A DNA stretch of 62,979 nt from the NCBI RefSeq assembly GCF_013266735.1, contig NZ_JABSNU010000022.1:1-62979 (forward strand). Direction: 5' to 3'. How positions within the stretch are numbered: the first letter of the stretch is position 1; each line of letters begins with the position of its first letter. Shown here in pieces: positions 6,791 through 15,854 of the stretch. A model generated the notes under the pieces. It saw only the letters and a list, made by a program, of their open reading frames with translations, made no database searches and had not been told where the DNA came from. The position numbers were made by a program, and so were the translations under genes. The stretch is from Pedobacter foliorum (GTDB lineage: Bacteria; Bacteroidota; Bacteroidia; Sphingobacteriales; Sphingobacteriaceae).

Positions 6791-9700
6791 ATGAATCAAT
6801 TCATTAAGTCGATCATAAACTTTTCCCTTAAAAATAAATACTTCGTATTTTTTGCCACCTTTATTTTAGTGCTGGCGGGATATCTAAGTTTCAAGAACAC
6901 TACTATTGAGGCTTTTCCGGATGTAACTAACACCAACGTAACCATTATAACACAATGGCCCGGTCGTAGTGCCGAAGAGGTTGAAAAGTTTGTTACCCGA
7001 CCACTCGAAATTGCGATGAACCCTACTGAGAAAAGAACAAGTATCCGCTCTTCTTCTCTATTTGGATTATCGATAGTTAAAGTCACCTTTGAAGACAATG
7101 TTGACTATCAGTTTGCAAGGGTACAAATTAACAATCATTTGGATGAGGCCGACCTCCCTTCTGGTGCAAAACCAGAAGTACAACCTCCATATGGTCCTAC
7201 AGGAGAGATTTTCCGCTATACACTTAAGAGTGATAAGAAATCTGTTCGGGAACTAAAAACCTTGCAGGATTGGGTGGTACAACGTGAACTGCTTTCTGTA
7301 CCCGGCATAGCCGATGTGGTAAGCTTTGGTGGAGAAGTTAAAACCTACCAAATCACCGTTGATCCTCAGAAATCTTTACAGTATGGGGTTACCGCAACTG
7401 AGCTTTTTGATGCTGTTTCTAAGAGCAATATTAATGTTGGTGGTGATGTAATTGAGCAAAGCGGACAAGCTTATGTAGTTCGCGGAATTGGTGTTTTAAA
7501 CAACATCGATGAGATCAAGAACATCATTATAGATAACTTTAATGGCACGCCGGTATATGTTAAAACCATTGCCGAGGTTACAGAATCGGCCTTACCAAGG
7601 TTAGGGCAAGTTGGTAGAGATCATGATCCTGATGTTGTTGAGGGCATAGTTGTTATGCGCAAAGGCGAAAATCCAAGTGAGGTAATACACGACCTTAAAG
7701 AGAAAATTAAGGATGTAAATGAAAACATTTTACCGGGTGATGTAAAGATAAGTCCATTTTATGACCGTGAGGATCTGGTAAACTTTGCCACTCATACGGT
7801 AATGCACAACATGCTTGAGGGGATCATTTTTGTCACTCTGATTGTGTTCTTATTTATGGCCGACTGGAGAACCACATTGATTGTTTCGGTAATTATCCCA
7901 TTGGCACTCCTCTTCGCCTTTATTTGTTTAAAACTAAAGGGAATGTCGGCCAATTTACTGTCTATGGGAGCCATAGATTTCGGGATCATCATAGATGGTG
8001 CGGTAGTAATGGTTGAAGGGATTTTTGTGGCCCTCGATTACAACTCCCATAAAAACGGTACAGAGAAATTTAACCGGATGAGTAAATTGGGTATCATTAA
8101 AAGAGCTTGTCTGGAAAATGGAAAGGGTATTTTCTTTGCCAAGCTGATTATCATTACCGGTTTAATGCCAATCTTCACTTTCGAAAAGGTAGAGGGTAAA
8201 ATGTTCTCACCATTGGCATGGACACTCAGTTTTGCATTGTTAGGTGCGCTATTATTAACCTTTACACTTGTGCCCGCAATGGCCAGTGTATTGCTGAGAA
8301 AGAACGTTAAAGAGAAACACAATATATTTTTAGAGTTTCTCACAAAAGTTGTGATGCGAGTTTACACGGCATGTTTTAAAGCCCGAAAGCTTGTATTTGG
8401 TATAGCTATGGCCATACTTGTGGTTGGACTGTTTAGCTTTAAATTTTTAGGTACAGAGTTTTTGCCTACGCTAGATGAGGGATCGATATATGTAAGAGCA
8501 AGTGCCCCGCTAAGCGTTTCGTTGAATGAAACCAAAAAGCTTTCAAACGAAATGCGTAAGATATTCTTAAGCTTTGAGGAGGTAAAACAGGTGATTTCGC
8601 AAACCGGCAGGCCAAATGACGGCACCGATGCTACCGGATTTTACAATATGGAATTCCTGGTCGACATTTATCCTAAATCGGAATGGAAACGCAAGCAAAC
8701 CAAAGAGCAACTGGTAGAGCGTATGCAGGAAAAACTGAAAGGCTACCCCGGTATTAGCTTAAACTTTTCTCAGCCTATTTCTGATAACGTAGAAGAAGCG
8801 GTATCTGGCGTAAAGGGGTCTATTGTTGTTAAAATGTTTGGCAACGACTATACCTTTATTGAAAAGCATGAACAACAAATATTTAACATCCTAAAAACAG
8901 TTAACGGAATTGAAGATTTAGGGATTCTTAGAAATTTAGGTCAGCCTGAATTGCAGATCAACCTGGATCAAAGCAAAATGGCTCTGTATGGAGTTAGAAC
9001 TGAGGATGCAAACTCTATTATAGAAATGGCTATTGGCGGTAAAGCAGCCACCCAGATTTATGAAGGAGAGCGAAAGTTTGATCTTAGAATCCGCTATCCT
9101 GAAGACTTCAGAAAAGATGAAGCTTCAATTGGAGCCTTACGCATCCCTACTATTTCTGGCGCTAAAGTCCCTTTAAGTGAGATTTCTACTATTCGTAAAA
9201 TTACAGGCCCTAGTATCATTTACAGGGATAAACACGAACGCTATGGAGCTATTAAATTTTCGATAAGAGGTAGAGATATGGGAAGTGTTATTGCCGAAGC
9301 ACAAGCAAAAGTAAAGGCTCAAATTAAACTTCCTAAAGAATATAAACTGGAATGGGCAGGTGATTTTGAAAACCAACAAAGAGCTACCAGTCGTTTGTCG
9401 GAAGCTGTACCTATCAGTTTGTTACTTATATTTTTCATCCTGTTTGTACTGTTCGGAAACATCAAAGATTCATTATTGGTATTAAACAATGTGCCGTTTG
9501 CCATGATTGGTGGCATACTTGCCCTGCTGGCTACCGGAGTAAACTTTAATATTTCGGCAGGGATTGGGTTTATTGCCTTGTTTGGAATATGTGTGCAGAA
9601 TGGTGTAATTCTGATTACCCGATTTAAAAGCAACATGGTTGAGTTAAAACATCGTCCTGATTGGACTTTTGCTGATGCACTGAGAGATGGTGTTGCCAGC

Positions 9701-9928
9701 AGGATGCGTCCGGTAATTATGACAGCGCTAATGGCTGCAATTGGTTTAATGCCAGCTGCATTATCAACAGGAATAGGTTCAGAAGCTTCTAAACCTTTAG
9801 CAATTGTGGTTATTGGAGGTTTAATAACCAATACTTTGTTTAACCTATTTGTATACCCAATAGTTGTCTATTGGGCATACCAAAAAAAGGTTAAGCATTT
9901 AAGTTTACCATCTGTACCCCAGAACTAA
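6791..9928 (+). CDS. czcA: Heavy-metal RND efflux transporter (CzcA type)
   Basis: A 1045-aa inner-membrane pump with the RND layout: TM1 near residues 14-32, a large periplasmic loop, TM2-7, a second loop and TM8-12. The TM4 signature 'DFGIIIDGAVVMVEG' carries the DFG...DGAV...E pattern of HME transporters for divalent cations (Zn, Co, Cd, Ni) and differs from the CusA-type (monovalent Cu/Ag) pattern, so Zn/Co/Cd/Ni is the likelier substrate group. It ends an operon with the adaptor (17-bp gap) and the outer-membrane channel, under the two-component system just upstream. It converges with the GH29 gene, with only 3 bp between the stops and no hairpin terminator visible. Confidence 0.92.
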   Translation: MNQFIKSIINFSLKNKYFVFFATFILVLAGYLSFKNTTIEAFPDVTNTNVTIITQWPGRSAEEVEKFVTRPLEIAMNPTEKRTSIRSSSLFGLSIVKVTFEDNVDYQFARVQINNHLDEADLPSGAKPEVQPPYGPTGEIFRYTLKSDKKSVRELKTLQDWVVQRELLSVPGIADVVSFGGEVKTYQITVDPQKSLQYGVTATELFDAVSKSNINVGGDVIEQSGQAYVVRGIGVLNNIDEIKNIIIDNFNGTPVYVKTIAEVTESALPRLGQVGRDHDPDVVEGIVVMRKGENPSEVIHDLKEKIKDVNENILPGDVKISPFYDREDLVNFATHTVMHNMLEGIIFVTLIVFLFMADWRTTLIVSVIIPLALLFAFICLKLKGMSANLLSMGAIDFGIIIDGAVVMVEGIFVALDYNSHKNGTEKFNRMSKLGIIKRACLENGKGIFFAKLIIITGLMPIFTFEKVEGKMFSPLAWTLSFALLGALLLTFTLVPAMASVLLRKNVKEKHNIFLEFLTKVVMRVYTACFKARKLVFGIAMAILVVGLFSFKFLGTEFLPTLDEGSIYVRASAPLSVSLNETKKLSNEMRKIFLSFEEVKQVISQTGRPNDGTDATGFYNMEFLVDIYPKSEWKRKQTKEQLVERMQEKLKGYPGISLNFSQPISDNVEEAVSGVKGSIVVKMFGNDYTFIEKHEQQIFNILKTVNGIEDLGILRNLGQPELQINLDQSKMALYGVRTEDANSIIEMAIGGKAATQIYEGERKFDLRIRYPEDFRKDEASIGALRIPTISGAKVPLSEISTIRKITGPSIIYRDKHERYGAIKFSIRGRDMGSVIAEAQAKVKAQIKLPKEYKLEWAGDFENQQRATSRLSEAVPISLLLIFFILFVLFGNIKDSLLVLNNVPFAMIGGILALLATGVNFNISAGIGFIALFGICVQNGVILITRFKSNMVELKHRPDWTFADALRDGVASRMRPVIMTALMAAIGLMPAALSTGIGSEASKPLAIVVIGGLITNTLFNLFVYPIVVYWAYQKKVKHLSLPSVPQN

Positions 9929-9931
9929 TGC

Positions 9932-11371
9932 CTATAAGTCCGGTGCTTTGTAAAGTTGTACGCTTGAAAGTACCGGGCAGGCATTTGATTCTAAAATGTT
10001 TACCCTGATTTTGCTGGTCTTTACAGTTGGGAATACTAAAATTCTTTTATGTCCAATAGTAGTTTGAGTATCTAAAGGTTTAAATTCAGATCCTTCCAGA
10101 TATTCTACAGAGAAAGATTTAACTCTTTGCCCTAGTTTAATATACTCCTGAAGTACAATACGGTTTAATTCAGTCTCTTTACCCAAATCGATAGTAATCA
10201 CTGCATTTTTAACCTGATCATCGGTACTCCAATAAGTCTCGTTGTTTCCGTCGGTTAAGTTTTGCGCAGTAAACTTCTTGTCTTTTCCTCTGATGTTACT
10301 TACTGTTACTTTTTTACCCTTTGCAAGGTCAGTTTTGTAAGCTACATCAAGATACTTTTTGAATTCCATTAATCTGGTAGAATCCGTTGGGTGGATTAAA
10401 CCATCACGATTTACCGGCACATTTAACAACAAGTTACTATTACGTCCAACTGAAGTGTTGTAAATAGATTCTAACTGATCAAGTGTTTTAACCTGATTAT
10501 CGGTATTGGCACTATAAAACCAACCTGGTCTGATAGACACATCAACCTCCGCAGGAATCCAGTATTTACCATTCTCATTTCCTGTATTAAGCACTTTACC
10601 TTCTGGAGCCTCTGCTCCTACTCCAAAGCCATCAGTATTTAAGGTAGACCAATTGGTTTCTCCTGCAACACCTCTTTCATTACCCATCCAACGAATATCC
10701 GGACCGATATCACTAAATATTACTGCCTGAGGTTGGTTTTTACGAACTACATTATAAAACTTAGGCCAGGCGTAAGCTTGCTTTTTCTCGCCTCCATTTG
10801 CACCATCAAACCATTGCTCAAAAACACTTCCGTAATTGCTCAGTACTTCATTAAGTGTATTGGCAAATACATCATTGTATTTAGGAGTACCGTATTCAGG
10901 GTGGTTACGATCCCATGGAGATAAGTAAACTCCGAATTTTAAACCGTACTCTTTACAGGCTGCAGATAGTTCTTTTAACACATCTCCCTTGCCGTCTTTC
11001 CAAGCGCTTTCTCTAACAGTATGTTTACTGAATTTACTTGGCCACAGGCAAAAACCATCATGGTGTTTAGCCGTAATGATGATTGCTTTCATACCTGCAT
11101 TTTTTGCTGTACGTGCCCACTGGCGAGCATCTAGTTTTTTAGGATTAAATACCTTTGGATCTTCATCGCCATGCCCCCACTCTTTATCTGTAAATGTATT
11201 TGGGCCAAAATGGATAAACATATAATATTCCATTTGTTGCCACGCATACTGATTTTTGTTAGGAACCGCACCATAAGGTTTAGGTGCTGCTACGCTTGAT
11301 TGCCCATAACTGTTTGCAGTAAACAATAATGAACATAAAGCCGCAGCGGAATAGGTTTTTAATAGTTTCAT
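9932..11371 (-). CDS. GH29 alpha-L-fucosidase with C-terminal discoidin-like domain
   Basis: A 479-aa secreted enzyme. The signal peptide ends near 'ANSYGQ' (residue 24). The GH29 barrel shows 'FIHFGPNTF', 'TAKHHDGFCLW' (H103-H104) and 'EQWFDGANG', where D189 is the expected catalytic nucleophile. After about residue 350, a beta-sandwich resembling F5/8 type C (CBM32) appears: 'NLTDGNNETYWSTDDQ' and 'VITIDLGKETELNRIVLQE'. It hydrolyses terminal alpha-L-fucosides in the periplasm or at the cell surface. It is not beside other glycan genes here; the nearest fucosidase is the GH95 at 46851-49121. Confidence 0.92.
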   Translation of the reverse strand: MKLLKTYSAAALCSLLFTANSYGQSSVAAPKPYGAVPNKNQYAWQQMEYYMFIHFGPNTFTDKEWGHGDEDPKVFNPKKLDARQWARTAKNAGMKAIIITAKHHDGFCLWPSKFSKHTVRESAWKDGKGDVLKELSAACKEYGLKFGVYLSPWDRNHPEYGTPKYNDVFANTLNEVLSNYGSVFEQWFDGANGGEKKQAYAWPKFYNVVRKNQPQAVIFSDIGPDIRWMGNERGVAGETNWSTLNTDGFGVGAEAPEGKVLNTGNENGKYWIPAEVDVSIRPGWFYSANTDNQVKTLDQLESIYNTSVGRNSNLLLNVPVNRDGLIHPTDSTRLMEFKKYLDVAYKTDLAKGKKVTVSNIRGKDKKFTAQNLTDGNNETYWSTDDQVKNAVITIDLGKETELNRIVLQEYIKLGQRVKSFSVEYLEGSEFKPLDTQTTIGHKRILVFPTVKTSKIRVNILESNACPVLSSVQLYKAPDL

Positions 11372-11478
11372 TGTGTATGGTTAGATAAGAACTTTAAAAT
11401 TGCGATTAAAGTGGTGTTAAAAATTCTATGATTTTGTCATAAAAATAAACGATTTCGGCAAATATTAAAACTTATCTA

Positions 11479-11500
11479 TTACAGAACTGTTATTCTGTAA
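11479..11500 (+). promoter_or_regulatory. Inverted repeat TTACAGAA-N6-TTCTGTAA, candidate operator
   Basis: A perfect 8-bp inverted repeat with a 6-bp spacer lies 14 bp before the ATG at 11515, in the intergenic region shared with the divergent fucosidase gene. It could be a regulator site or a small leader hairpin. No cognate regulator is visible nearby. Confidence 0.35.
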
Positions 11501-11514
11501 TTATAGCCAATAAA

Positions 11515-12237
11515 ATGAGCCATCTAATGAAAACACATGAAACTAATTTGAAACTTAGGTCGGGAAAATTCTCCATTGAAAAGCATCATTACGAGAACAT
11601 AGGTCTTACAGAGCGTATGGTTTCGGTACTGTTAAGCGGTATTTTAATGACCAGAGGTATAAGACGCCCACTTAAAGCGCAGTTTTTATATGGGGCTTAC
11701 ATGGCTTACAGAGGGTTTACAGGCAGATGTTTCTTTTATGAAAAACTTGGCATTGATAGCAATAAACCGAGAGCAATAAATATTAGGGGCGAATTTGAAA
11801 TAGATAGACCTGCCAATGAAGTGTACGCTTACTGGCGCGATTTAAATAACCTTCCGGGAAGTATTAAGCACTTGCTAAATGTGGAGGTGATTGATGAAAA
11901 CCTGTCTCATTGGAAAACCAATGTAATGGGCAGCTTATTTTCGATAGACTGGGATGCAGAGATTATTAAGGATGAACCGAATCGTTTAATTGGATGGCGT
12001 TCTTCTCCAAGTTCATTGATAAGTCATGTTGGCCGGGTTAAATTTACTGAAACAGCCGATAAAACAGGTACAATTTTAAAGGTGGTTTTATCTTATCATC
12101 CTCCTATTGGAGGGGTTGGCCTAGGTTTAGCCAGATTATTAAATCCTTACTTTGAGAGTTTATTAAAAAAGGAAATCAGGAGTTTTAAACATACTATAGA
12201 AAACAGGGTTCCGATATATGCTAACGGAACCTTGTAA
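11515..12237 (+). CDS. SRPBCC-family protein with N-terminal DUF2892-like membrane segment
   Basis: A 240-aa protein. Residues about 25-75 ('ENIGLTERMVSVLLSGILM...LKAQFLYGAYMAYRGFTGRC') resemble the inner-membrane DUF2892 module seen in YgaP-like proteins. Residues about 90-235 look like a START/SRPBCC hydrophobic-ligand domain of the coenzyme-Q-binding COQ10 / polyketide cyclase group: 'IRGEFEIDRPANEVYAYWRD', 'HWKTNVMG', 'LIGWRSSPSS'. Ligand and role are unknown; stress-related membrane roles are common for the fusion. The start could be the first ATG or the one four codons later (MKTHET). Confidence 0.8.
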   Translation: MSHLMKTHETNLKLRSGKFSIEKHHYENIGLTERMVSVLLSGILMTRGIRRPLKAQFLYGAYMAYRGFTGRCFFYEKLGIDSNKPRAINIRGEFEIDRPANEVYAYWRDLNNLPGSIKHLLNVEVIDENLSHWKTNVMGSLFSIDWDAEIIKDEPNRLIGWRSSPSSLISHVGRVKFTETADKTGTILKVVLSYHPPIGGVGLGLARLLNPYFESLLKKEIRSFKHTIENRVPIYANGTL

Positions 12238-12256
12238 AATATGTTTTGTGCTTAGA

Positions 12257-12772
12257 TTAAGAGGCTACGCTACCTGCACCTAAAAGAGCTACAACTCCCA
12301 AAAGGAAAGAAATAGTATTAAGACCTAATACGGTAATGGTAATGATACCCCAAAACTTAAAGAACGACTTCATTTTGCCCATTGCTACACTTAGCGCCGG
12401 CTGATCTCCAAATAATACGGCCTGTTTTGCCGAATTAGCATATTTAAACAATAACAAGCTTGGGTAAAAATAAAGCAAAGCAAATAACAGAACCAAAACT
12501 GTAAGGAAACCTCCTCCAAATGCTGCCCAAGGGTTATTTGCTGCACCCCCTAAGCTGACGTTCATTGCAGTTATTATTGCTCCTGTACTAAATGAAAACA
12601 GGATCATGATTCCGGTTAATACAAAGCCTACGATAGATAGAAATTTGGTCCACCTGGCTGTTTCGTATATGTAACTACGAATGTCTTCTGTTACAGTCAA
12701 CAAAACTTCTTCTACTTCCTGAGGTTCATTTTGTGTTGTTTCCTCAGGATTTTCTTTCTCAAAATCTTCCAT
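12257..12772 (-). CDS. Four-span membrane protein, DUF5362-like
   Basis: A 171-aa protein with an acidic soluble N-terminus (1-38, rich in E) and then hydrophobic segments at about 45-70, 88-108 and 140-168. The pattern 'DIRSYIYETARWTKFLSIVGFV' followed by 'KYANSAKQAVLFGDQPALSVAMGKMKSFFKFWG' matches the Bacteroidota DUF5362 type of small membrane protein. The function is unknown. It converges with the SRPBCC gene (19-bp gap) and is divergent from ychF. Confidence 0.75.
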   Translation of the reverse strand: MEDFEKENPEETTQNEPQEVEEVLLTVTEDIRSYIYETARWTKFLSIVGFVLTGIMILFSFSTGAIITAMNVSLGGAANNPWAAFGGGFLTVLVLLFALLYFYPSLLLFKYANSAKQAVLFGDQPALSVAMGKMKSFFKFWGIITITVLGLNTISFLLGVVALLGAGSVAS

Positions 12773-12841
12773 GTTTAATTGTATTGTTTTTTTAAAGGCT
12801 TTTAGCTTGCCTAAACATAAAGAATATTTTTAAAAAATTGA

Positions 12842-12850
12842 TACCTTTGC
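12842..12850 (+). promoter_or_regulatory. Bacteroidota -7 promoter box of ychF
   Basis: TACCTTTGC matches TAnnTTTG perfectly and lies 23 bp before the ATG at 12874. Its presence inside a possible N-terminal extension (ATG 12838) supports the downstream start. A -33 TTG at standard spacing was not found. Confidence 0.5.
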
Positions 12851-12873
12851 GCCAAATCAAGAAAAAAACATAC

Positions 12874-13968
12874 ATGGCATTACAATGTGGTATAGTTGGT
12901 TTACCAAATGTTGGAAAATCTACTTTATTTAACTGTTTATCTAACGCAAAAGCTCAGGCTGCGAACTTCCCTTTCTGTACTATCGAACCAAATATTGGTG
13001 TTATTACTGTTCCGGATGATAGATTAACTAAACTTGCAGAACTCGTAAACCCTAACCGAATTGTACCGAATACAATTGAAATTGTAGACATCGCCGGCTT
13101 GGTTAAAGGAGCTTCAAAAGGAGAAGGTCTTGGTAATCAGTTTCTAGGTAACATTAGAGCAACAAACGCGATCATTCACGTTTTACGTTGTTTTGATGAT
13201 GGAAATGTGATTCACGTTGATGGATCGGTAGACCCTATCCGTGATAAAGAAATTATTGATACTGAATTACAGCTTAAGGATTTGGATACTGTTGTAAAAC
13301 GTATTCAGAAGGTTGAAAAAATGGCTAAAACTGATAAAGATGCCAAAAGAACTTTCGATATTCTAAGTGTTATAAAAACTCACGTTGAGAGTGGTAAATC
13401 TGTTCGTTCGGCAGCAGTTGCAGCTGAAGATTTTGAATTTATTCAGGATTTAGGCTTACTTACTCAAAAACCGGTAATGTACGTTTGTAACGTTGATGAG
13501 AATTCAGTTATAGATGGCAATGCTTATGTTGAGCGTGTTAAAGAAGCAGTAAAAGATGAAAACGCTGAGGTATTGGTTATTTCTGCTAAAATTGAATCTG
13601 AGATTGCTGAGCTTGAAAGCTATGAAGAACGTCAGGAATTCCTTGCTGATTTAGGCTTAACTGAGTCGGGTGTAAATAAACTAATCCGCGCTGCTTACAG
13701 ATTATTAGACCTATACACTTACTTTACAGCCGGTGTACAGGAAGTAAGAGCCTGGACGATTACAAAAGGATTTACTGCGCCTCAGGCTGCCGGTGTAATT
13801 CACACAGATTTTGAAAAAGGATTTATCCGTGCTGAGGTAATTAAATATAATGACTTCGTAACTCTAGGTTCTGAGAATGCATGTAAAGATGCCGGAAAAC
13901 TAAGCGTTGAAGGAAAAACTTACGTTGTTGAAGACGGAGATATTATGCACTTCCGTTTTAACGTTTAA
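12874..13968 (+). CDS. ychF: YchF/OLA1 family ATPase
   Basis: A 364-aa Obg-family protein, the standard YchF length. The P-loop 'GLPNVGKST' is at 9-17, the switch II 'DIAGLVKGASKGEGLG' follows, and the base-recognition motif is NVDE in 'YVCNVDEN' instead of NKxD, as in ATP-preferring YchF. A helical insert (about 130-190) and a C-terminal TGS domain ('TYFTAGVQEVRAWTI...VIHTDFEKGFIRAEVIKY') complete the family layout. It binds ribosomes and is linked to redox and stress responses. An upstream ATG at 12838 is rejected because the conserved N-terminus starts at 'MALQCGIVG'. Confidence 0.96.
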   Translation: MALQCGIVGLPNVGKSTLFNCLSNAKAQAANFPFCTIEPNIGVITVPDDRLTKLAELVNPNRIVPNTIEIVDIAGLVKGASKGEGLGNQFLGNIRATNAIIHVLRCFDDGNVIHVDGSVDPIRDKEIIDTELQLKDLDTVVKRIQKVEKMAKTDKDAKRTFDILSVIKTHVESGKSVRSAAVAAEDFEFIQDLGLLTQKPVMYVCNVDENSVIDGNAYVERVKEAVKDENAEVLVISAKIESEIAELESYEERQEFLADLGLTESGVNKLIRAAYRLLDLYTYFTAGVQEVRAWTITKGFTAPQAAGVIHTDFEKGFIRAEVIKYNDFVTLGSENACKDAGKLSVEGKTYVVEDGDIMHFRFNV

Positions 13969-14005
13969 CGGTTAAAAATTTAACAGTTAAGAGTTTAAAA
14001 TTTTA

Positions 14006-14046
14006 CAAAAGCGCCTGTATCAATAATATTGATACAGGCGCTTTTG
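14006..14046. terminator. Strong bidirectional hairpin terminator after ychF
   Basis: The 19-bp arms 14006-14024 and 14028-14046 are a perfect inverted repeat (CAAAAGCGCCTGTATCAAT and its complement) with a 3-nt loop. The T-rich right arm end (CTTTTG) serves the plus strand. The core GCCTGTATCA is shared with the terminator at 147-177. Confidence 0.8.
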
Positions 14047-14083
14047 TATATGGTCATTTTTACACGATTACTTTTTTTACTAT

Positions 14084-14166
14084 CGTCATCCTGAATTTAT
14101 TTCAGGACCTCTCAAGAGAAAGGAAGCCTAACTAGTGCGAGGTCCTGAAATAAATTCAGGATGACG
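14084..14166. repeat. REP-like dispersed element, copy 2 (perfect 28-bp inverted repeat)
   Basis: The arms 14084-14111 and 14139-14166 are exact reverse complements over 28 bp, each containing TCCTGAATTTATTTCAGGA or its complement. The 27-bp centre, read on the minus strand, matches the centre of copy 1 at 266-345 (GCACTAG...TTTCTCTTGAGAG), so the two copies are inverted relative to each other. It lies between ychF and mgtE, downstream of both genes. The remaining bases to 14263 show nothing further. Confidence 0.85.
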
Positions 14167-14263
14167 GCGGTATAAACATAATTGTCGCTATCACTTTATC
14201 GTATTTCTTCCAATACTAGGCTCGCACCATCATCACCAACAATATATCTTCTATCAGAAAGCG

Positions 14264-15643
14264 CTACAACAGCACTCCCGTGAGGAACAGCACTGCTACA
14301 GAGAAATAGATGATCAAGCCTGTTACATCCACTAACGTGGCAACAAACGGCGCAGATGAGGTTGCAGGGTCAGCGCCAAGTTTTTTAAGCAATAAAGGAA
14401 GCATTGATCCGGCAAGTGAGCCCCATAATACAACGCCTACTAATGCCACCCCAACAGTTATACCTATAAGCATCCAGTGCGGACCATACATATCAGTAAA
14501 GAAGGTCCATGCAAAAATTCTTAGGAAACCTATTGAACCCAACACAAGCCCTAGCATCAAGCCAGAGATAATCTCTCTTCGCATAACTCTCCACCAATCA
14601 CCAATGGTGATTTCGCCAAGAGCCATGGCCTGAATAATTAGCGTAGATGCTTGAGAACCGCTATTACCTCCACTGGAAATAATTAAAGGAACAAACATTG
14701 CCAAAATAACTGCTTTAGCAATATCAGCTTCAAAATGCGCCATCGCCGTAGCGGTAAGCATCTCTCCAAGAAAAAGTACAACAAGCCAGCCAATCCTTCT
14801 TTTAAACAAACCTAGAATAGGCATATCTAGATAAGGCTCATCTAGGGCTTGGGTACCCCCAATTTTATGTATATCTTCAGTATATTCTTCGTTCGCAATC
14901 CATAGGATATCATCAACCGTCACTATACCTAATAATACGTTGTTATCATCAACAACAGGCAATGCAACCCTGTTATTCATCCTAAATATATTAATGGCTT
15001 CTTCCTGATGGTCACTTGCTTTTAAAGCAATTAATCGTTTATCCGTAAGGTCTCCTATTTTAGCTTCGGGATCTGCAAGTAAGATTTCCCTGATCCTGAT
15101 GTCATCCAACAGTATGCCATCCTTATCAATCACATAGATTACATCAATGGTCTCAGAGTTTTTACCGTAACGTCTGATGTGCGAAAGTACACGGGTTACA
15201 GTCCAGTCCTTTTTAACAGCAACATAGTCTGGAGTCATTAACCTACCCACACTATCTTCCTCATAACCAAGAAGTGAAAGTGCCTCTATCCTATCTTTAG
15301 CGGGCAAAAGTATAATCAGTTTTTTAACAGCATCACCTTTCAGTTCACTAAAAAGTGAAGTACGATCATCCGGTGGAAGTAAATTGATTAGTTCTGCTAA
15401 CTTATTACCTGGAAGCTTTTTAATGATCTTTTCCTGAGTAGGAAAATCAAGGATACGGAATACGTTTACAGCCCTTTTAACAGATAATGTTTCAATAAAT
15501 TTTACCGCGTACTGGGGGAGTTCGTCTATCAGATGTTCTACGTCCGAAATATTCAGATCATCTAAATAAACCTTTAATTGAGCATCGTCTTCAAGCTCCA
15601 ATAGCCTTGCGATTTCTACAACAACTTCCTCTTCCATATACAC
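14264..15643 (-). CDS. mgtE: Magnesium transporter MgtE
   Basis: A 459-aa protein with the MgtE layout: an N-terminal superhelical domain (about 1-130, 'LPGNKLAELINLLPPDDRTSLFSEL'-type repeats), two CBS domains (about 131-255, 'GRLMTPDYVAVKKDWTV' and 'ALPVVDDNNVLLGIVTVDDI'), a connecting helix and five membrane helices (about 285-458) with the pore motif 'PLIISSGGNSGSQA'. The acidic cytoplasmic domains gate the channel by Mg2+ level. Start: ATG at 15643 (MYMEEE) or two codons later. It converges with ychF across a terminator and a REP-like element. Confidence 0.95.
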   Translation of the reverse strand: MYMEEEVVVEIARLLELEDDAQLKVYLDDLNISDVEHLIDELPQYAVKFIETLSVKRAVNVFRILDFPTQEKIIKKLPGNKLAELINLLPPDDRTSLFSELKGDAVKKLIILLPAKDRIEALSLLGYEEDSVGRLMTPDYVAVKKDWTVTRVLSHIRRYGKNSETIDVIYVIDKDGILLDDIRIREILLADPEAKIGDLTDKRLIALKASDHQEEAINIFRMNNRVALPVVDDNNVLLGIVTVDDILWIANEEYTEDIHKIGGTQALDEPYLDMPILGLFKRRIGWLVVLFLGEMLTATAMAHFEADIAKAVILAMFVPLIISSGGNSGSQASTLIIQAMALGEITIGDWWRVMRREIISGLMLGLVLGSIGFLRIFAWTFFTDMYGPHWMLIGITVGVALVGVVLWGSLAGSMLPLLLKKLGADPATSSAPFVATLVDVTGLIIYFSVAVLFLTGVLL

Positions 15644-15854
15644 TAAATTCTTTACATGATTTTCACTGCTTTACGGCTGCAAAAATGCCTTTTTATTTTT
15701 AAAAAAGGCATTTATAATGAGAAAAATATCAGAATAAATATAAGCACTACTAAACATGGAGACCTTTAGTGAAAAATGGAGGACTCAAATAGCTATTTTA
15801 ATAAACAAAATAACATAAATTTAGTCGACCAAATATTTCACATAACCATTAGAC

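Noticed and set aside
6791..9928. CusA-type copper/silver pump
   Set aside because: The TM4 motif is DFGxxxDGAV, typical of divalent-cation pumps, not the AIGxMVDAA pattern of CusA.
12838..12873. 12-residue N-terminal extension of YchF
   Set aside because: A -7 promoter box lies inside it and the conserved YchF N-terminus begins at the ATG at 12874.
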